A stretch of DNA of 64,000 nucleotides from Coprococcus phoceensis. Lineage in GTDB: Bacteria; Bacillota; Clostridia; Lachnospirales; Lachnospiraceae. The translations under genes were made by a program, and so were the position numbers. Within the stretch, counting starts at the first letter, position 1. The number at the start of each line of letters is the position of its first letter. Positions 17,034 through 27,500 of this stretch are shown piece after piece. The stretch lies in the NCBI RefSeq assembly GCF_900104635.1, contig NZ_FNWC01000007.1, forward strand, positions 1,959,421 through 2,023,420, given 5' to 3'. The notes below the pieces were generated by a model, which was not told where the DNA came from, searched no databases, and saw nothing but the letters and a program-made list of their open reading frames with translations.

Positions 17034-18152
17034 TTACCTTAAATCTTCTATTACTTGATGCGCTCTCGCTTTCCATGTATGACAACTTTTTATTTCCAGT
17101 TCTCTTTTTCGTTTTTCCTCCAAGACTTGTGGATTTTGAATTATATTTTTCAAGCATTTTTTTAATGACTGTATGTCATAATTTATACTCCAACCGATTC
17201 CACTATTCTCTACAAACTCTCCAGCAGCTGTCCCTTTTGTTGCCACAATAGGAATTGTTTTCCCCAAATATTCAAAAATCTTTACTGGCATAGCCATTTT
17301 CATGTACTCTCCCACCCCTGCAAAAGCACAACATAAATCCGTCTTTTCATAATAATCATCTAATTCTTTTCCACTTTTATGAATAATTTTTATATTTTCC
17401 CCCATAAAAGGTTCATATAGCCCCTTTGAAGTTTTCCATTCATTTTCACGACAACATATATACACTTCTACTTCTTCTCTCATTTGACTCACTGTTTCAA
17501 CAAATATCTTCAAGTCATAAATTCTATCAATCCCACCCACATACAAAATTTTAAGTGGTTTCAAAGGCAAATCTATTTTCTCTGTCTTTACTAATAATTC
17601 TTTATCATCTTCACATCCAGGCATTAAAATTTTTGTTTTTTTCAATAATTTATCATTCTCTGTCAAATATTTTTTCATTTCGTCTGTAGGAAGATAAAAT
17701 GTATCTAATAGATTTTTATATTGAAGCAAATCATATCTATAAAACGGAATCGAAATACATTTTTTATACCATGATACGTTATCCTTATATACCGAAAACT
17801 TCCACTGTATATCTCTATAAAATAGACCTATTCTTATATTATGTGCTTTACAAAATTTAAAAAATTTGAAATCCAGCATTGGATATCTCGGTACATGATT
17901 CTTTTCTGTTAAAAGTGTCGGCATTGTAGAACTTTCAGCGTATAAAAAATCATATTTCACACCTTTGCGAATATTATCCTTTATGTGCTCTATTTGAATT
18001 TTTCTTTCCTTTCCATATCCCATTACGCAATCAACAATATATCCATTTTCTTTGAACCCTTGTATCATTTTTTTTGGTCTAAGACTAGAACCTGATTTAC
18101 TATTTGGATCAATATAATTGGGAATATGAAAAATACATCTTTTTTCTTTCAC
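17034..18152 (-). CDS. GT-B fold glycosyltransferase
   Basis: A 372-residue protein beginning MKEKRCIFHIPNYIDPNSKS. The N-terminal half is diverged, but the C-terminal half shows KILYVGGIDRIYDLKIFVE and MPVKIFEYLGKTIPIVATKG, the donor-binding region of group 1 glycosyltransferases (Lys-x-x-Glu-Tyr-x-x). The start is a GTG overlapping the previous stop in a GTGA quartet, with only a weak ribosome site, so translation probably depends on the gene before it. The sugar is unknown. Confidence 0.78.
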   Translation of the reverse strand: MKEKRCIFHIPNYIDPNSKSGSSLRPKKMIQGFKENGYIVDCVMGYGKERKIQIEHIKDNIRKGVKYDFLYAESSTMPTLLTEKNHVPRYPMLDFKFFKFCKAHNIRIGLFYRDIQWKFSVYKDNVSWYKKCISIPFYRYDLLQYKNLLDTFYLPTDEMKKYLTENDKLLKKTKILMPGCEDDKELLVKTEKIDLPLKPLKILYVGGIDRIYDLKIFVETVSQMREEVEVYICCRENEWKTSKGLYEPFMGENIKIIHKSGKELDDYYEKTDLCCAFAGVGEYMKMAMPVKIFEYLGKTIPIVATKGTAAGEFVENSGIGWSINYDIQSLKKCLKNIIQNPQVLEEKRKRELEIKSCHTWKARAHQVIEDLR

Positions 18153-19264
18153 TCTTTTTTCACTCTCACTTCTTCATATAATTTTTCCATTGTATCAACA
18201 TTCTTTTCCCAATCATACAATTCCTCTACTCGTTTTCTTCCAGCTTTTCCCATGCATTCTCTTTTTTTTCTATCTATAATCAATTCTTGTAATTTCAATG
18301 CAATCGCCTTTTCATTTCCTATTGGAACAATATAACCATTCTCGCCATCTGCAACAACCTCTTTAAAACCGTCTGTATCTGTCACTACAACCGGAAGGCT
18401 CATAGCCATCGCTTCTACCACAGCCACTCCAAAGCTTTCTTTAAAGCTTGTTGCACAAAAAACATCAAATTGGGATAGCACTTGAGGTACATCTTTGTTT
18501 GGGATCTGACCTTTTAAGTATATCACATTCTCTAATGAAAGTTCTTGAATTAGTTTTTCTAGTTCTTCTTTTTGTGGTCCATCTCCATAGATTTCCACCT
18601 GCAATTGTTTACAAATTTCTTCGTATCCGTCTTTTACCAAATTTTCACTTAAAATCTTTACTGCCTTTATTAGCTCTGCAATTCCATACAAAGGTTTCAA
18701 CGTTTTTATTGTTCCTATCAAAATCTTATGATTTTTCTTTTCTTTTTCTTCCGTGCAACCTTTAAATTTCTCTAAGTCAACTCCAAATGGTGTAATCCCT
18801 ATTTGTAATTTAGGCATTTTCAAAACGTCTCTAAGTTCGTTTGCCATACAATTGCTAGTAGATGCGATTTTCTTCGCATGAAGAACATTCTTTTTTAGAA
18901 TACTTTTATTGACAAAACTTTTATTTGGAAAATCATATACGTCACTTCCCCATACCGACAATAATATTGGGCACAATTTGCTTTTTCTGGCCAATGTTCC
19001 ATATCCACTTGCATAATGAACATTTATTATATCCGGCGAAATCTCTTTCTTCAGTTTTCGCAATTCTTTCGCATTCAAATAATATCCTACTCCACCCTTA
19101 TATTTCAACTGGTGCTGATGTATATTTTTATTTATTTGATCCATCTTTGGCTCATGCCCTTTATTATATACCAAATAAACTTCATGTCCCCTACTCGCTA
19201 GTGCATTTATCCATTTGACAGTATGTATGCTGTTCGCAGCCGATAAAAAAAGTATCTTCATCAT
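18149..19264 (-). CDS. Family 4 glycosyltransferase
   Basis: A 371-residue GT-B glycosyltransferase starting MMKILFLSAANSIHTVKWIN, with INVHYASGYGTLARK in the acceptor domain, LSVWGSDVYDFP and the donor-site stretch CATSFKESFGVAVVEAMAMS followed by VVTDTDGFKEVV. It overlaps the preceding gene by an ATGA quartet and the following gene by GTGA, so the three are tightly coupled. AGGAG precedes two adjacent ATG codons (19264 and 19261); either could be used. Confidence 0.92.
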   Translation of the reverse strand: MMKILFLSAANSIHTVKWINALASRGHEVYLVYNKGHEPKMDQINKNIHQHQLKYKGGVGYYLNAKELRKLKKEISPDIINVHYASGYGTLARKSKLCPILLSVWGSDVYDFPNKSFVNKSILKKNVLHAKKIASTSNCMANELRDVLKMPKLQIGITPFGVDLEKFKGCTEEKEKKNHKILIGTIKTLKPLYGIAELIKAVKILSENLVKDGYEEICKQLQVEIYGDGPQKEELEKLIQELSLENVIYLKGQIPNKDVPQVLSQFDVFCATSFKESFGVAVVEAMAMSLPVVVTDTDGFKEVVADGENGYIVPIGNEKAIALKLQELIIDRKKRECMGKAGRKRVEELYDWEKNVDTMEKLYEEVRVKKE

Positions 19265-20508
19265 TTTTCTCCTACTACATTACTGAATATTTTTTCCAAA
19301 CACGTTGTCAGATATTGATAATCATATTCTTTCTTCAGTTGCTTTGCATTCTCACGGACAACTCTTCTTTCTTCCTCAGTAATGTCTACCAACTCTTTGA
19401 GCCTTTTTGCATAATCTCTGCTAGATGCAAACTTTTCACTCTTTCCTAAATGATACTCATTTATCAAGTCATATTTCTGTGGGAAATTACAAACTATTGG
19501 ATTCTCACTTGCAATATACTCAAAAAGTTTATTCCAACTACACCCATATTTCGTCAATCCGGTATTTTTCACATTGATAATATTTACATCTGCCTTACTC
19601 AATATATATGGTATATATTTTTTCTCAACCTTCCCTTTGAACACTACATTTAACTTTTCTTCGCAAGCAAATTTCTCCAGTTGCTCCTTCTCAGTCCCGT
19701 CACCATATATCAAAAATTTAATATCGTCTCTATGCTTCTCTTTTAGAACCTTTGCAGCTTTTATTAATTGTCCCAAGTTATTTGCAAGGCGGATCGAACC
19801 CACATAAACTATTTTTTTATCATTTGACTCTAAATCTTCATCACAAACATGATTGTTTCGTTTATTGTATTCAAACTCCTCTAAATCTACTCCATTGTTA
19901 ATATGGTGTACTTTTCGTAAATCTATTGCTTTATCCCAGCCTTTATCTTTAATATACTCTTTGCCTCCTGGCATAGTAAAAATCAATCTGTCCGCCTTCT
20001 TATAAATCCACTTTTCCAACTGATAAAGTATCTGAATAATCGGATTTTTTCTGGACATGCCATTATACTCTACAATCGACTCCGGCCAAAGATCTCGGAC
20101 TTCCACAACAACTGGAATTTTTTTCTTTCGACCAAACACCAACGCAAAAAATGCCACAAACAAATCCGGTGACGAAGTGTAGATTACATCGGGTTTTTCT
20201 TTTTTGAAAAAAAGCTTCATTGTTTTCCACATTTGAAACGGCAATTCAACCATATTCAGTATTCTTTGCAAACCATTCCCTCTGTAATCTCTGCTTTTCA
20301 CAAACGTGTACTCAATTCCGTCCACTATCTCTTCTTTATAAAGCGATTTATCACGAATCATATTAATGTCCGTATTGTGTATCTTACTGGAAGTAAATAT
20401 TTTTACTGTATGACCATTTTTCTGTAGATATTTCGAAAAATAATAATGTCTTACTAATCCTCCCATACTCGGTGGAATTGCATAATGATTAACAATCCAT
20501 ACATTCAT
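19261..20508 (-). CDS. WbuB-like family 4 glycosyltransferase
   Basis: A 415-residue glycosyltransferase with NVWIVNHYAIPPSMGGLVRH at the N-terminus, VVVEVRDLWPESIVEYNGMS in the middle and YVGSIRLANNLGQLIKAAKV plus KYGCSWNKLFEYIASENPIV in the donor domain. This pattern is that of the WbuB group, which often adds an aminosugar as the second residue onto the primed lipid carrier. It directly follows the phosphoglycosyl transferase gene, fitting that place in assembly. The ATG at 20508 has AGGAG about 11 bases upstream. Confidence 0.88.
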   Translation of the reverse strand: MNVWIVNHYAIPPSMGGLVRHYYFSKYLQKNGHTVKIFTSSKIHNTDINMIRDKSLYKEEIVDGIEYTFVKSRDYRGNGLQRILNMVELPFQMWKTMKLFFKKEKPDVIYTSSPDLFVAFFALVFGRKKKIPVVVEVRDLWPESIVEYNGMSRKNPIIQILYQLEKWIYKKADRLIFTMPGGKEYIKDKGWDKAIDLRKVHHINNGVDLEEFEYNKRNNHVCDEDLESNDKKIVYVGSIRLANNLGQLIKAAKVLKEKHRDDIKFLIYGDGTEKEQLEKFACEEKLNVVFKGKVEKKYIPYILSKADVNIINVKNTGLTKYGCSWNKLFEYIASENPIVCNFPQKYDLINEYHLGKSEKFASSRDYAKRLKELVDITEEERRVVRENAKQLKKEYDYQYLTTCLEKIFSNVVGEK

Positions 20509-20526
20509 GCGTGTCGTTCTCCTCTA

Positions 20527-21207
20527 CTATTTTATCACTGCTATCACAGTGGCAAACATTGTTTTTATATCATCCCAAAAACTGAATTTTTCAATTGCTC
20601 TTAAATTATACTTCATCTTCTCCGGCAGCACCTGATGGATATATACCTCATCTGCATTCTCTGCCGACTCAAGCAATCGTTCCTCATCTTTATACTCTAT
20701 ACTTGCTCTTGAGGTTATTCCAGCCGGCATAAGCAGAGTTGCTTTCATCTCATCTGTATAATGTGCAACATATTTTTCTACTTCCGGTCTTGTCCCAACA
20801 AAAGACATCTCACCTTTTAACACATTAAAAAGCTGTGGCAACTCATCCAATCGACAACCTCTAAGCATCTTTCCCATACGAGTTACTCTGGAATCTCCCT
20901 TTGTTGTTACCTGTGTTCCGATCTTATCCGCATTATTTACCATTGTGCGGAATTTAAAGATACGAAACGGTTTTCCATATGTTGTCACTCTTACCTGACG
21001 AAACATCACCGGTCCCGGTGAATCTATTTTGATCAAAATACTCAGAAAAAGTAATATCGGTGAAAGAATTACGACAAGCAGACTCGCAACTATGATATCA
21101 AAAATTCGTTTTGCCAGCAAACTTCCCTTATGGCATTGCAGTATTTCATAATATTTTTTTACTTGTTCCACTTGCATTTCTTTCGGAAGGTCATTCCATT
21201 TTCTCAT
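20527..21207 (-). CDS. Initiating phosphoglycosyl transferase (small monotopic, PglC-like)
   Basis: A 226-residue bacterial sugar transferase. It has an amphipathic N-terminus, one hydrophobic re-entrant helix (IFDIIVASLLVVILSPILLF) followed by the cytoplasmic catalytic core: SPGPVMFRQVR, FKFRTMV and CRLDELPQLFNVLKGEMSFV with the Asp-Glu dyad, then GTRPEV. It moves a sugar-1-phosphate from a UDP-sugar onto undecaprenyl phosphate and so starts repeat-unit assembly. Its size matches PglC rather than WbaP. Lying next to a dehydratase and an aminotransferase, it probably uses the amino sugar they make. The ribosome site (AGGA) is weakly placed. Confidence 0.9.
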   Translation of the reverse strand: MRKWNDLPKEMQVEQVKKYYEILQCHKGSLLAKRIFDIIVASLLVVILSPILLFLSILIKIDSPGPVMFRQVRVTTYGKPFRIFKFRTMVNNADKIGTQVTTKGDSRVTRMGKMLRGCRLDELPQLFNVLKGEMSFVGTRPEVEKYVAHYTDEMKATLLMPAGITSRASIEYKDEERLLESAENADEVYIHQVLPEKMKYNLRAIEKFSFWDDIKTMFATVIAVIK

Positions 21208-21221
21208 GATCTACTTAATTC

Positions 21222-22424
21222 CTATTCTATACATTCTTTAAAATTTTGAATTACATAATCCACTTCTTCATCAGTCAATTTCGTATGAAGCGGCAAGGTA
21301 ATTGCATTTTCAAACAAATCGCACGCATTCGGATAATCTGCCTTATCAAATCCCAGACTCTTATATGCTGTCAACATTGGCAACGGCTTATAATGTACAT
21401 TCGTAGCGATTCCACGCTCTGCCATCTTTATAATAATGTCATTGCACTCCTGTCTTGTCTTTCCGTTCACTCGTACCAAATACAGATGTCCGCTTGAAAC
21501 AAAATTTTCTCCATAATGCTGCAGCACAGTAATCGGAAGATCTTTTAAGCCCTCATTATATTTTTCAATAAGCGCCTTTCTTCTCTCCAAAATTCCCGGA
21601 TATCTTTTCAACTGCACAAGTCCTAATGAAGCCATAATATCCGTCATGTTGCATTTAAAATAAGGCGCCACAATATCATATTCCCACGCGCCAAGCTGTG
21701 TTTTTGCCAACGCATCTTTAGACTGACCATGCAGTGATAACAGCATAAACTGTTTATACAGCGCATCATTATCCACACCGTCTATATCTCTCCACACTAA
21801 GGCTCCACCTTCCGCTGTCGTAAGGTTCTTCACGGCATGAAAAGAAAAGCTTGTAAAATCAGCAATTTCTCCGCAATGTTTTCCATCACGCATTGCGCCA
21901 AACGCATGTGCTGCATCTGCAACTACTGCAATACGTCCTAATTTTCCCTGCAGTTCGCTGCTCGCCTGAAACAAACTCTTCTTTCTCTCTATAATCTCAT
22001 ATATTTTTTCGTAATCGCAGATTACTCCGGCTATGTCGACCGGAATAATTGCTTTTGTTTTTTCTGTAATAGCTTCTTCTAACGCCTCATAATCCATCTC
22101 ATACGAATCTTTCTGCGTATCTACCAAAACTAATTTTGCTCCCACATGACAGACAACACTAGCAGATGCAGTGTAGGTGTAGGCGCTTGTAATTACCTCA
22201 TCTCCTGGTCCTATCCCCAGAACACGCAATGCCATCTCTGCACACGCTGTTGCAGAATTCAAGCACACCGCTTTGCTTGTATTGCAAAACTTTGCAATGT
22301 TCTGCTCAAACAACTTTGTTTTGGGACCGGTTGTAATCCATCCGCTTTTCAGTGTATCGACTACTTCTTCGATCTCTTCCTCCGTGATATCCGGCGGTGA
22401 AAATAATATATTCATTTTACTCAT
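21222..22424 (-). CDS. Nucleotide-sugar aminotransferase (DegT family, PglE-like)
   Basis: A 400-residue PLP aminotransferase. NILFSPPDITEEEIEEVVDT is the family start, SATACAEMALRVLGIGPGDE the cofactor phosphate region, VVADAAHAFGA carries the pyridine-nitrogen Asp, and SFSFHAVKNLTTAEGGALVW the Schiff-base lysine. It should convert the 4-keto sugar made by the neighbouring dehydratase into a UDP-4-amino-4,6-dideoxy-HexNAc. GGAGGAG precedes the ATG, 2 bp after the dehydratase stop, and this sequence lies inside the end of the dehydratase gene. Confidence 0.87.
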   Translation of the reverse strand: MSKMNILFSPPDITEEEIEEVVDTLKSGWITTGPKTKLFEQNIAKFCNTSKAVCLNSATACAEMALRVLGIGPGDEVITSAYTYTASASVVCHVGAKLVLVDTQKDSYEMDYEALEEAITEKTKAIIPVDIAGVICDYEKIYEIIERKKSLFQASSELQGKLGRIAVVADAAHAFGAMRDGKHCGEIADFTSFSFHAVKNLTTAEGGALVWRDIDGVDNDALYKQFMLLSLHGQSKDALAKTQLGAWEYDIVAPYFKCNMTDIMASLGLVQLKRYPGILERRKALIEKYNEGLKDLPITVLQHYGENFVSSGHLYLVRVNGKTRQECNDIIIKMAERGIATNVHYKPLPMLTAYKSLGFDKADYPNACDLFENAITLPLHTKLTDEEVDYVIQNFKECIE

Positions 22425-22426
22425 AA

Positions 22427-24367
22427 CTACTCCTCCATGACTGATCCTTCATGACTCGCTCTTCCAAGCTTGCAAAATTCCTGATAGATTGCAGAATCAC
22501 GTTCTTTATCTTCTTCTCTGATATGATATGTCGGCACAATACCAGAAACAATTTCTTTTACATCAAACCGTTCATCAATTGCTGCCTGCTCTAACTTTCT
22601 CAATTCACTCAAGAAATGAACCTCGTCAAATTCCAATGGCTTTCCTATATATATTAATTCGTTTTCTGTTTTTTGTAAACCTTCTTCTTTTGTCAGAAGC
22701 TCTTCGTACAATTTTTCTCCTGGGCGAAGTCCTGTATATTTAATTTCCATGTCTACACCTAAAGTATAACCAGAAAGACGGATCAAATTCTTTGCAAGAT
22801 CCGCAATCTTAACCGGCTCTCCCATATCCAGCACAAAGATTTCTCCACCTTTCGCATATGCCCCTGCCTGAAGCACAAGTGAAACAGCCTCTGGAATTGT
22901 CATAAAATAACGAATGATATCTGGATGAGTGACCGTCACCGGTCCGCCAGCTGCCATCTGCTTTTTAAACAGTGGAATTACACTTCCATTACTTCCAAGC
23001 ACGTTTCCAAATCGAACCGCTACAAACTCTGTATTAGAATATCTACTAAATGTCTGAATAATCATCTCACACATTCTCTTAGATGCGCCCATGATATTTG
23101 TCGGATTTACAGCTTTATCTGTAGAAATTAAAACAAATTTCTTCACACCATACTTGTCCGCCGCACGTGCTGTCTTATACGTTCCAAATACATTGTTTTT
23201 AATCGCTTCATTTGGGCTGTCTTCCATAAGCGGTACATGCTTATGCGCTGCTGCATGATATACAATATCCGGCCGGTATAATTCCATAACACTCTCGATA
23301 CGCTTTGTATTTCTTACAGAACCAATCAATGTCTCTAAATGCAGCATCGGATATTTCTTTTTCAATTCCTGTTGAATATCATATGCATTATTTTCATAGA
23401 TATCAAATATAATCAAACATTTCGGATTATATTTTGCCACCTGTCGGCAAAGTTCGCTTCCGATAGAGCCACCGCCACCTGTAACAAGAACTGTTTTTCC
23501 TTTTACATATCCAAGAACACTGTCTAAATCAATATCAATTGCATCTCTTCCAAGCAGATCCTCAATCGAAACTTCACGAAGTTTTGAAACGCTGACTTCT
23601 TCTGTAATAAACTGATACATTCCCGGAAGCACTTTCAATTTACATTCTGTCTGATTGCAAATTCTCAAAATGTCTCTTGTGACTTTTGTCCCTGCTGAAG
23701 GAATTGCCAATACAATTTCGTCCACGTTATATTCCTTGGCTTTCTCAATGATCGTATCTTTATTGCCCACAATCGGAACACCGTGTAGATATTTTCCTTT
23801 TTTTGATGGATTATCATCAATGACACATACAACCTTGCGGTTCAAATGTTTGCTGAATTTCAACTCATGAATAATCATGCTTCCAGCTTCTCCGGCTCCA
23901 ATGACCATCGTATTTAAAATTCTTTCTTCCGGTCTGTTTAAACCGTGCATCACAATACGAAGCCCTCTATATGAAAATCTTGTGACAGTTGTTGTCATCA
24001 ATAGCAAGAAGAAATAAAAGATATAGTAACTTCTCGGCACTTTCAATACTAAGAACTGCATTCCCAATGCCTGAAATGCGGTCGACAAAATACAGGCTCC
24101 AAAAATAAGCGTAAATTCATGCACACTCGCAAATGACCATACACTCTTATATAGTTTCATCAAGATAAAGATCACAATTGTTGTGATAATGTTAATCAGC
24201 ATATAGCTCTTGATACTGTTAATATATTCCTGTGGTATCCAGCTATAGTGCAGCTCATGTCTGATAATCAAAGACAAATATGCATTCACAACAATGGTCA
24301 ATACATCTACGATAAACAGCATAAACATTCTTGTTCTTGAGCTTCTCCAGTTTATTATATTTTTCAT
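22427..24367 (-). CDS. Membrane UDP-HexNAc 4,6-dehydratase (PglF/CapD-like)
   Basis: A 646-residue protein with four transmembrane helices in the first 150 residues, a CoA-binding-like Rossmann domain (NTMVIGAGEAGSMIIHEL), then an SDR dehydratase domain with TGGGGSIGSELCRQVAKY and STDKAVNPTNIMGASKRMCE. The catalytic motif has Met in place of the usual Tyr (MGASK), typical of the long PglF/CapD type. It should remove water from UDP-GlcNAc to give the 4-keto-6-deoxy sugar. GAGGGAG precedes the ATG. First gene of the polysaccharide operon. Confidence 0.9.
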   Translation of the reverse strand: MKNIINWRSSRTRMFMLFIVDVLTIVVNAYLSLIIRHELHYSWIPQEYINSIKSYMLINIITTIVIFILMKLYKSVWSFASVHEFTLIFGACILSTAFQALGMQFLVLKVPRSYYIFYFFLLLMTTTVTRFSYRGLRIVMHGLNRPEERILNTMVIGAGEAGSMIIHELKFSKHLNRKVVCVIDDNPSKKGKYLHGVPIVGNKDTIIEKAKEYNVDEIVLAIPSAGTKVTRDILRICNQTECKLKVLPGMYQFITEEVSVSKLREVSIEDLLGRDAIDIDLDSVLGYVKGKTVLVTGGGGSIGSELCRQVAKYNPKCLIIFDIYENNAYDIQQELKKKYPMLHLETLIGSVRNTKRIESVMELYRPDIVYHAAAHKHVPLMEDSPNEAIKNNVFGTYKTARAADKYGVKKFVLISTDKAVNPTNIMGASKRMCEMIIQTFSRYSNTEFVAVRFGNVLGSNGSVIPLFKKQMAAGGPVTVTHPDIIRYFMTIPEAVSLVLQAGAYAKGGEIFVLDMGEPVKIADLAKNLIRLSGYTLGVDMEIKYTGLRPGEKLYEELLTKEEGLQKTENELIYIGKPLEFDEVHFLSELRKLEQAAIDERFDVKEIVSGIVPTYHIREEDKERDSAIYQEFCKLGRASHEGSVMEE

Positions 24368-24425
24368 ACTACTCCCTCTTTACAATTTTATTGCAAATTC
24401 TTACAATTTTTTTACATACTTTATT

Positions 24426-24454
24426 ATAATATCAGATTTAGCTCTTTTATACAA
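24426..24454 (-). promoter_or_regulatory. Main promoter of the polysaccharide operon
   Basis: On the minus strand the -35 box TTGTAT (24449-24454) is 17 nt from the -10 box TATTAT (24426-24431), which has TG at the extended -10 position. The start site would fall near 24,419, giving a leader of about 50 nt before the dehydratase ATG, too short for a large riboswitch. Upstream, at 24463-24475, is the 13-nt motif TTCTTAAGTTTTT shared with the promoter at 2501-2529. Confidence 0.75.
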
Positions 24455-24487
24455 TATCTATCTTCTTAAGTTTTTCTATATGAAAAC

Positions 24488-24509
24488 GGAGATGTAAAAA
24501 TACATCTCC
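24488..24509 (-). terminator. Terminator after the autolysin gene
   Basis: A perfect 9-bp inverted repeat (GGAGATGTA and TACATCTCC, 4-nt loop) starts 15 bp after the autolysin stop; on the minus strand it is followed by GTTTTC. It separates the autolysin transcript from the polysaccharide operon promoter that begins 34 bp further on. Confidence 0.75.
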
Positions 24510-24524
24510 ATTTTATCCTATATA

Positions 24525-27500
24525 CTATAATTCTTTTATCAATCGAAGGATTTTATACCCATAATCTTCCGCTGTTGCCCAACCATATCCATTTGGGTTC
24601 TCTTTCTGCCCTAACCATTCTACATATTTTGCTGATCCTCGTTTTACCAAATGGAACCTTGGATCAACCTGTGTATTATTGAGTGGCTTTTCATTCGCAT
24701 AGGCTTTTAAATGTTGTATCTGCGCCCTGACACCTTCTCTTACAGTTTTAAACGTTGCTCCTTGTGCACCGCCATCTAAAGCACCAATACCAGCGAAATT
24801 ATACTGAGAAATCTGTACTGCTCCGCCAAATTTCAACCAGCCCGTTTCAACCATAGCTTGCATAAATGCGACTTCTACTTTGATACCTTCTGCCTTTGCT
24901 TCTTCTACATAGATTTGGCAAAACTTTTCTATCGTTGGTGCATCAGAATTTTTATAAAAAATTGGATAAACACCATTTTTTCTTTTAAAGTACATAGCCA
25001 GACTGTTTGCAGTTACAGCACTTGTACCTTCAATCAAATATCCTTCTTGTCTGACTCCATTTTTATCAAAATAGTACTCTTCTCCATCTATCGTCTGCCA
25101 GCCAGTTACTCTTACTCCATTACTATTTAAATAATAGTAAGTACTTCCAAACGACAGCCAACCGGTGTGCATATGACCATCCGGCATCATATAATAATAA
25201 GTACTTCCAAATGATAACCAACCGTTACTATATCTCGTTCCATCCGGCATAAAATAGTATTTCTTTCCGGCTATCGTCTGCCATCCTGTTACCCGCAACC
25301 CTTCATCATTCATATAATAATAGGTACTTCCAAATGATAACCAACCGGTATGCATATAGCCATCCGGCATCATATAATAATATCGACTCCCGAATGATAA
25401 CCAGCCGGTGTGCATATGACCATCTGACATAAAGTAATATTTCTTTCCGGCTATCGTCTGCCAACCGGTTACATACTCTCCATTTTTATCAAAGTAATAT
25501 TTCTTCCCATTTATTGTCTGCCAGCCACTCCTTTTTATATTATCTTTCCTTACTCCATTTTGGTCAAAATAATATTCTTTTCCGGCTATCGTCTGCCAGC
25601 CTGTTACTCTTATCCCCTCACTATTTAAATAATAGTAGGTACTTCCAAACGACAGCCAATCTGTATGCATATGACCATCCGGCATCATATAATAATAAGT
25701 ACTTCCAAATGATAGCCATCCATTACTATATCTTGTTCCATCCGGCATAAAATAGTATTTCTTTCCAGCTATCGTCTGCCAGCCTGTTACACGCAACCCT
25801 TCATCATTCATATAATAATAGGTACTTCCAAATGATAACCAACCGGTATGCATATAGCCATCCGGCATCATATAATAATACCGACTCCCGAATGATAACC
25901 AGCCGGTGTGCATATGACCATCTGACATAAAGTAATATTTCTTTCCGGCTATCGTCTGCCAGCCTGTTACATACTCTCCATTTTTATCAAAGTAATATTT
26001 CTTCCCATTTATTGTCTGCCAGCCACTCTTTTTTATATTATCTTTCCTTACTCCATTTTGGTCAAAATAATATTCTTTTCCTTCTATTGTCTGCCAGCCC
26101 GTTACTCTTATCCCCTCACTATTCAAATAATAGTAGGTACTTCCAAACGACAGCCAACCAGTGTGCATATGGCCATCCGGCATCATATAATAATAGGTGC
26201 TTCCAAACGATAACCAACCATTGCTGTACCTCGTCCCATCTGGCATAAAATAATATCTTTGTCCATCTATCGTCTGCCAGCCCGTTACTCTTATCCCCTC
26301 ACTATTCAAATAATAGTAGGTACTTCCAAACGATAGCCAACCGGTGTGCATATGGCCATCCGGCATCATATAATAATATCGACTCCCAAACGATAACCAG
26401 CCGGTGTGCATATGACCATCTGACATAAAGTAATATTTCTTTCCGGCTATTGTCTGCCATCCTGTTACCCGATATCCATTTCCATCGAAATAGTATGTTT
26501 CTCCTGAAATATTCATCCACTGGTTTACTACGTACTTCCCATTCGTTAGATATTTCCACTTATCTCCAACCTGAACCCACTGTCCTTTACTCAGTCCCAA
26601 GTACTTTGCGATTCCAGTTGCATCTGCAACACCGAGCTTCTTTAATCCTGCCTCAGTTTTCAAGAACTTGTTCACATCATTTGCATTGCTCAAGAAAGCA
26701 TGTTCCACAATAATTCCCGGTATTCCAGCTTCTTTCGCACAGATTTGAACTGAATAATAATCTGAAATAGAACCATCTGGATATTTCTCATTGACAGTAG
26801 TATCTTTGCTGTAAATCGGTGTCGGACGTTTGTTTAAACCAACTGCTGTCAGTTCATTTAATATTTTCTCTGCAAGTTCTTTTCCCTGCGTTGACAATTG
26901 TGGTTTCCAACTACTATTCGGGATAATAATTTCTGCACCATTTGCGCTGGCAGCTCCTGAATTCAAATGAAGACTTACATATATTTTTGCTCCTGCCTCT
27001 GCTGCTGCCTGTACTCTTTTCTCAATACAAGCTCCCGAAGTTCCCGTTTTCGGATAAGGACACGCTGCAGTTGTTCTTGTCATATAAACTTTCACACCAT
27101 TATATGTCTCTAATTCTGCCTTTGCATACTTCGCTATTTTTAAAGTCAATTCTTGTTCTGTCAGACCTGACCCACTTGTCCCGCCATGTCTGTTATCATG
27201 TCCAGGATCCAGCGCCACGACAATCTCACCCGCTTTTTCTGCGCTTCTTATTCCCGCCACTGCTCCCATCTCTTCTGAAACGGCAGTTAACGCTGATGCA
27301 ATATTATCCTGTGCCTCAGTTTCTCCATTTTCGTCAATCGTTACTATCGATGTCTCCACTGCATCTTCCGGATCCAACGGCTGCAATTCTTCAATCCCAT
27401 CGTATGCTTTGTTCACTCCAAATTCTGCTTCTACATTTAAGTCAGTTAATAAAAAACATTGTTCTTGCTGATTTTCCTCAAATCTGATGTCTGTTACCTT

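Noticed and set aside
17020..17157. N-terminal extension of the WbpA-like enzyme by 46 residues
   Set aside because: The extension lies inside the preceding glycosyltransferase gene, reads as low-complexity Lys/Ser, and AAGGAG is placed for the ATG at 17019.
26942..27487. Plus-strand open frame of 181 codons
   Set aside because: It lies antisense to the amidase domain of the autolysin, has a biased Leu/Ser/Pro composition typical of a shadow frame, and lacks a ribosome site.
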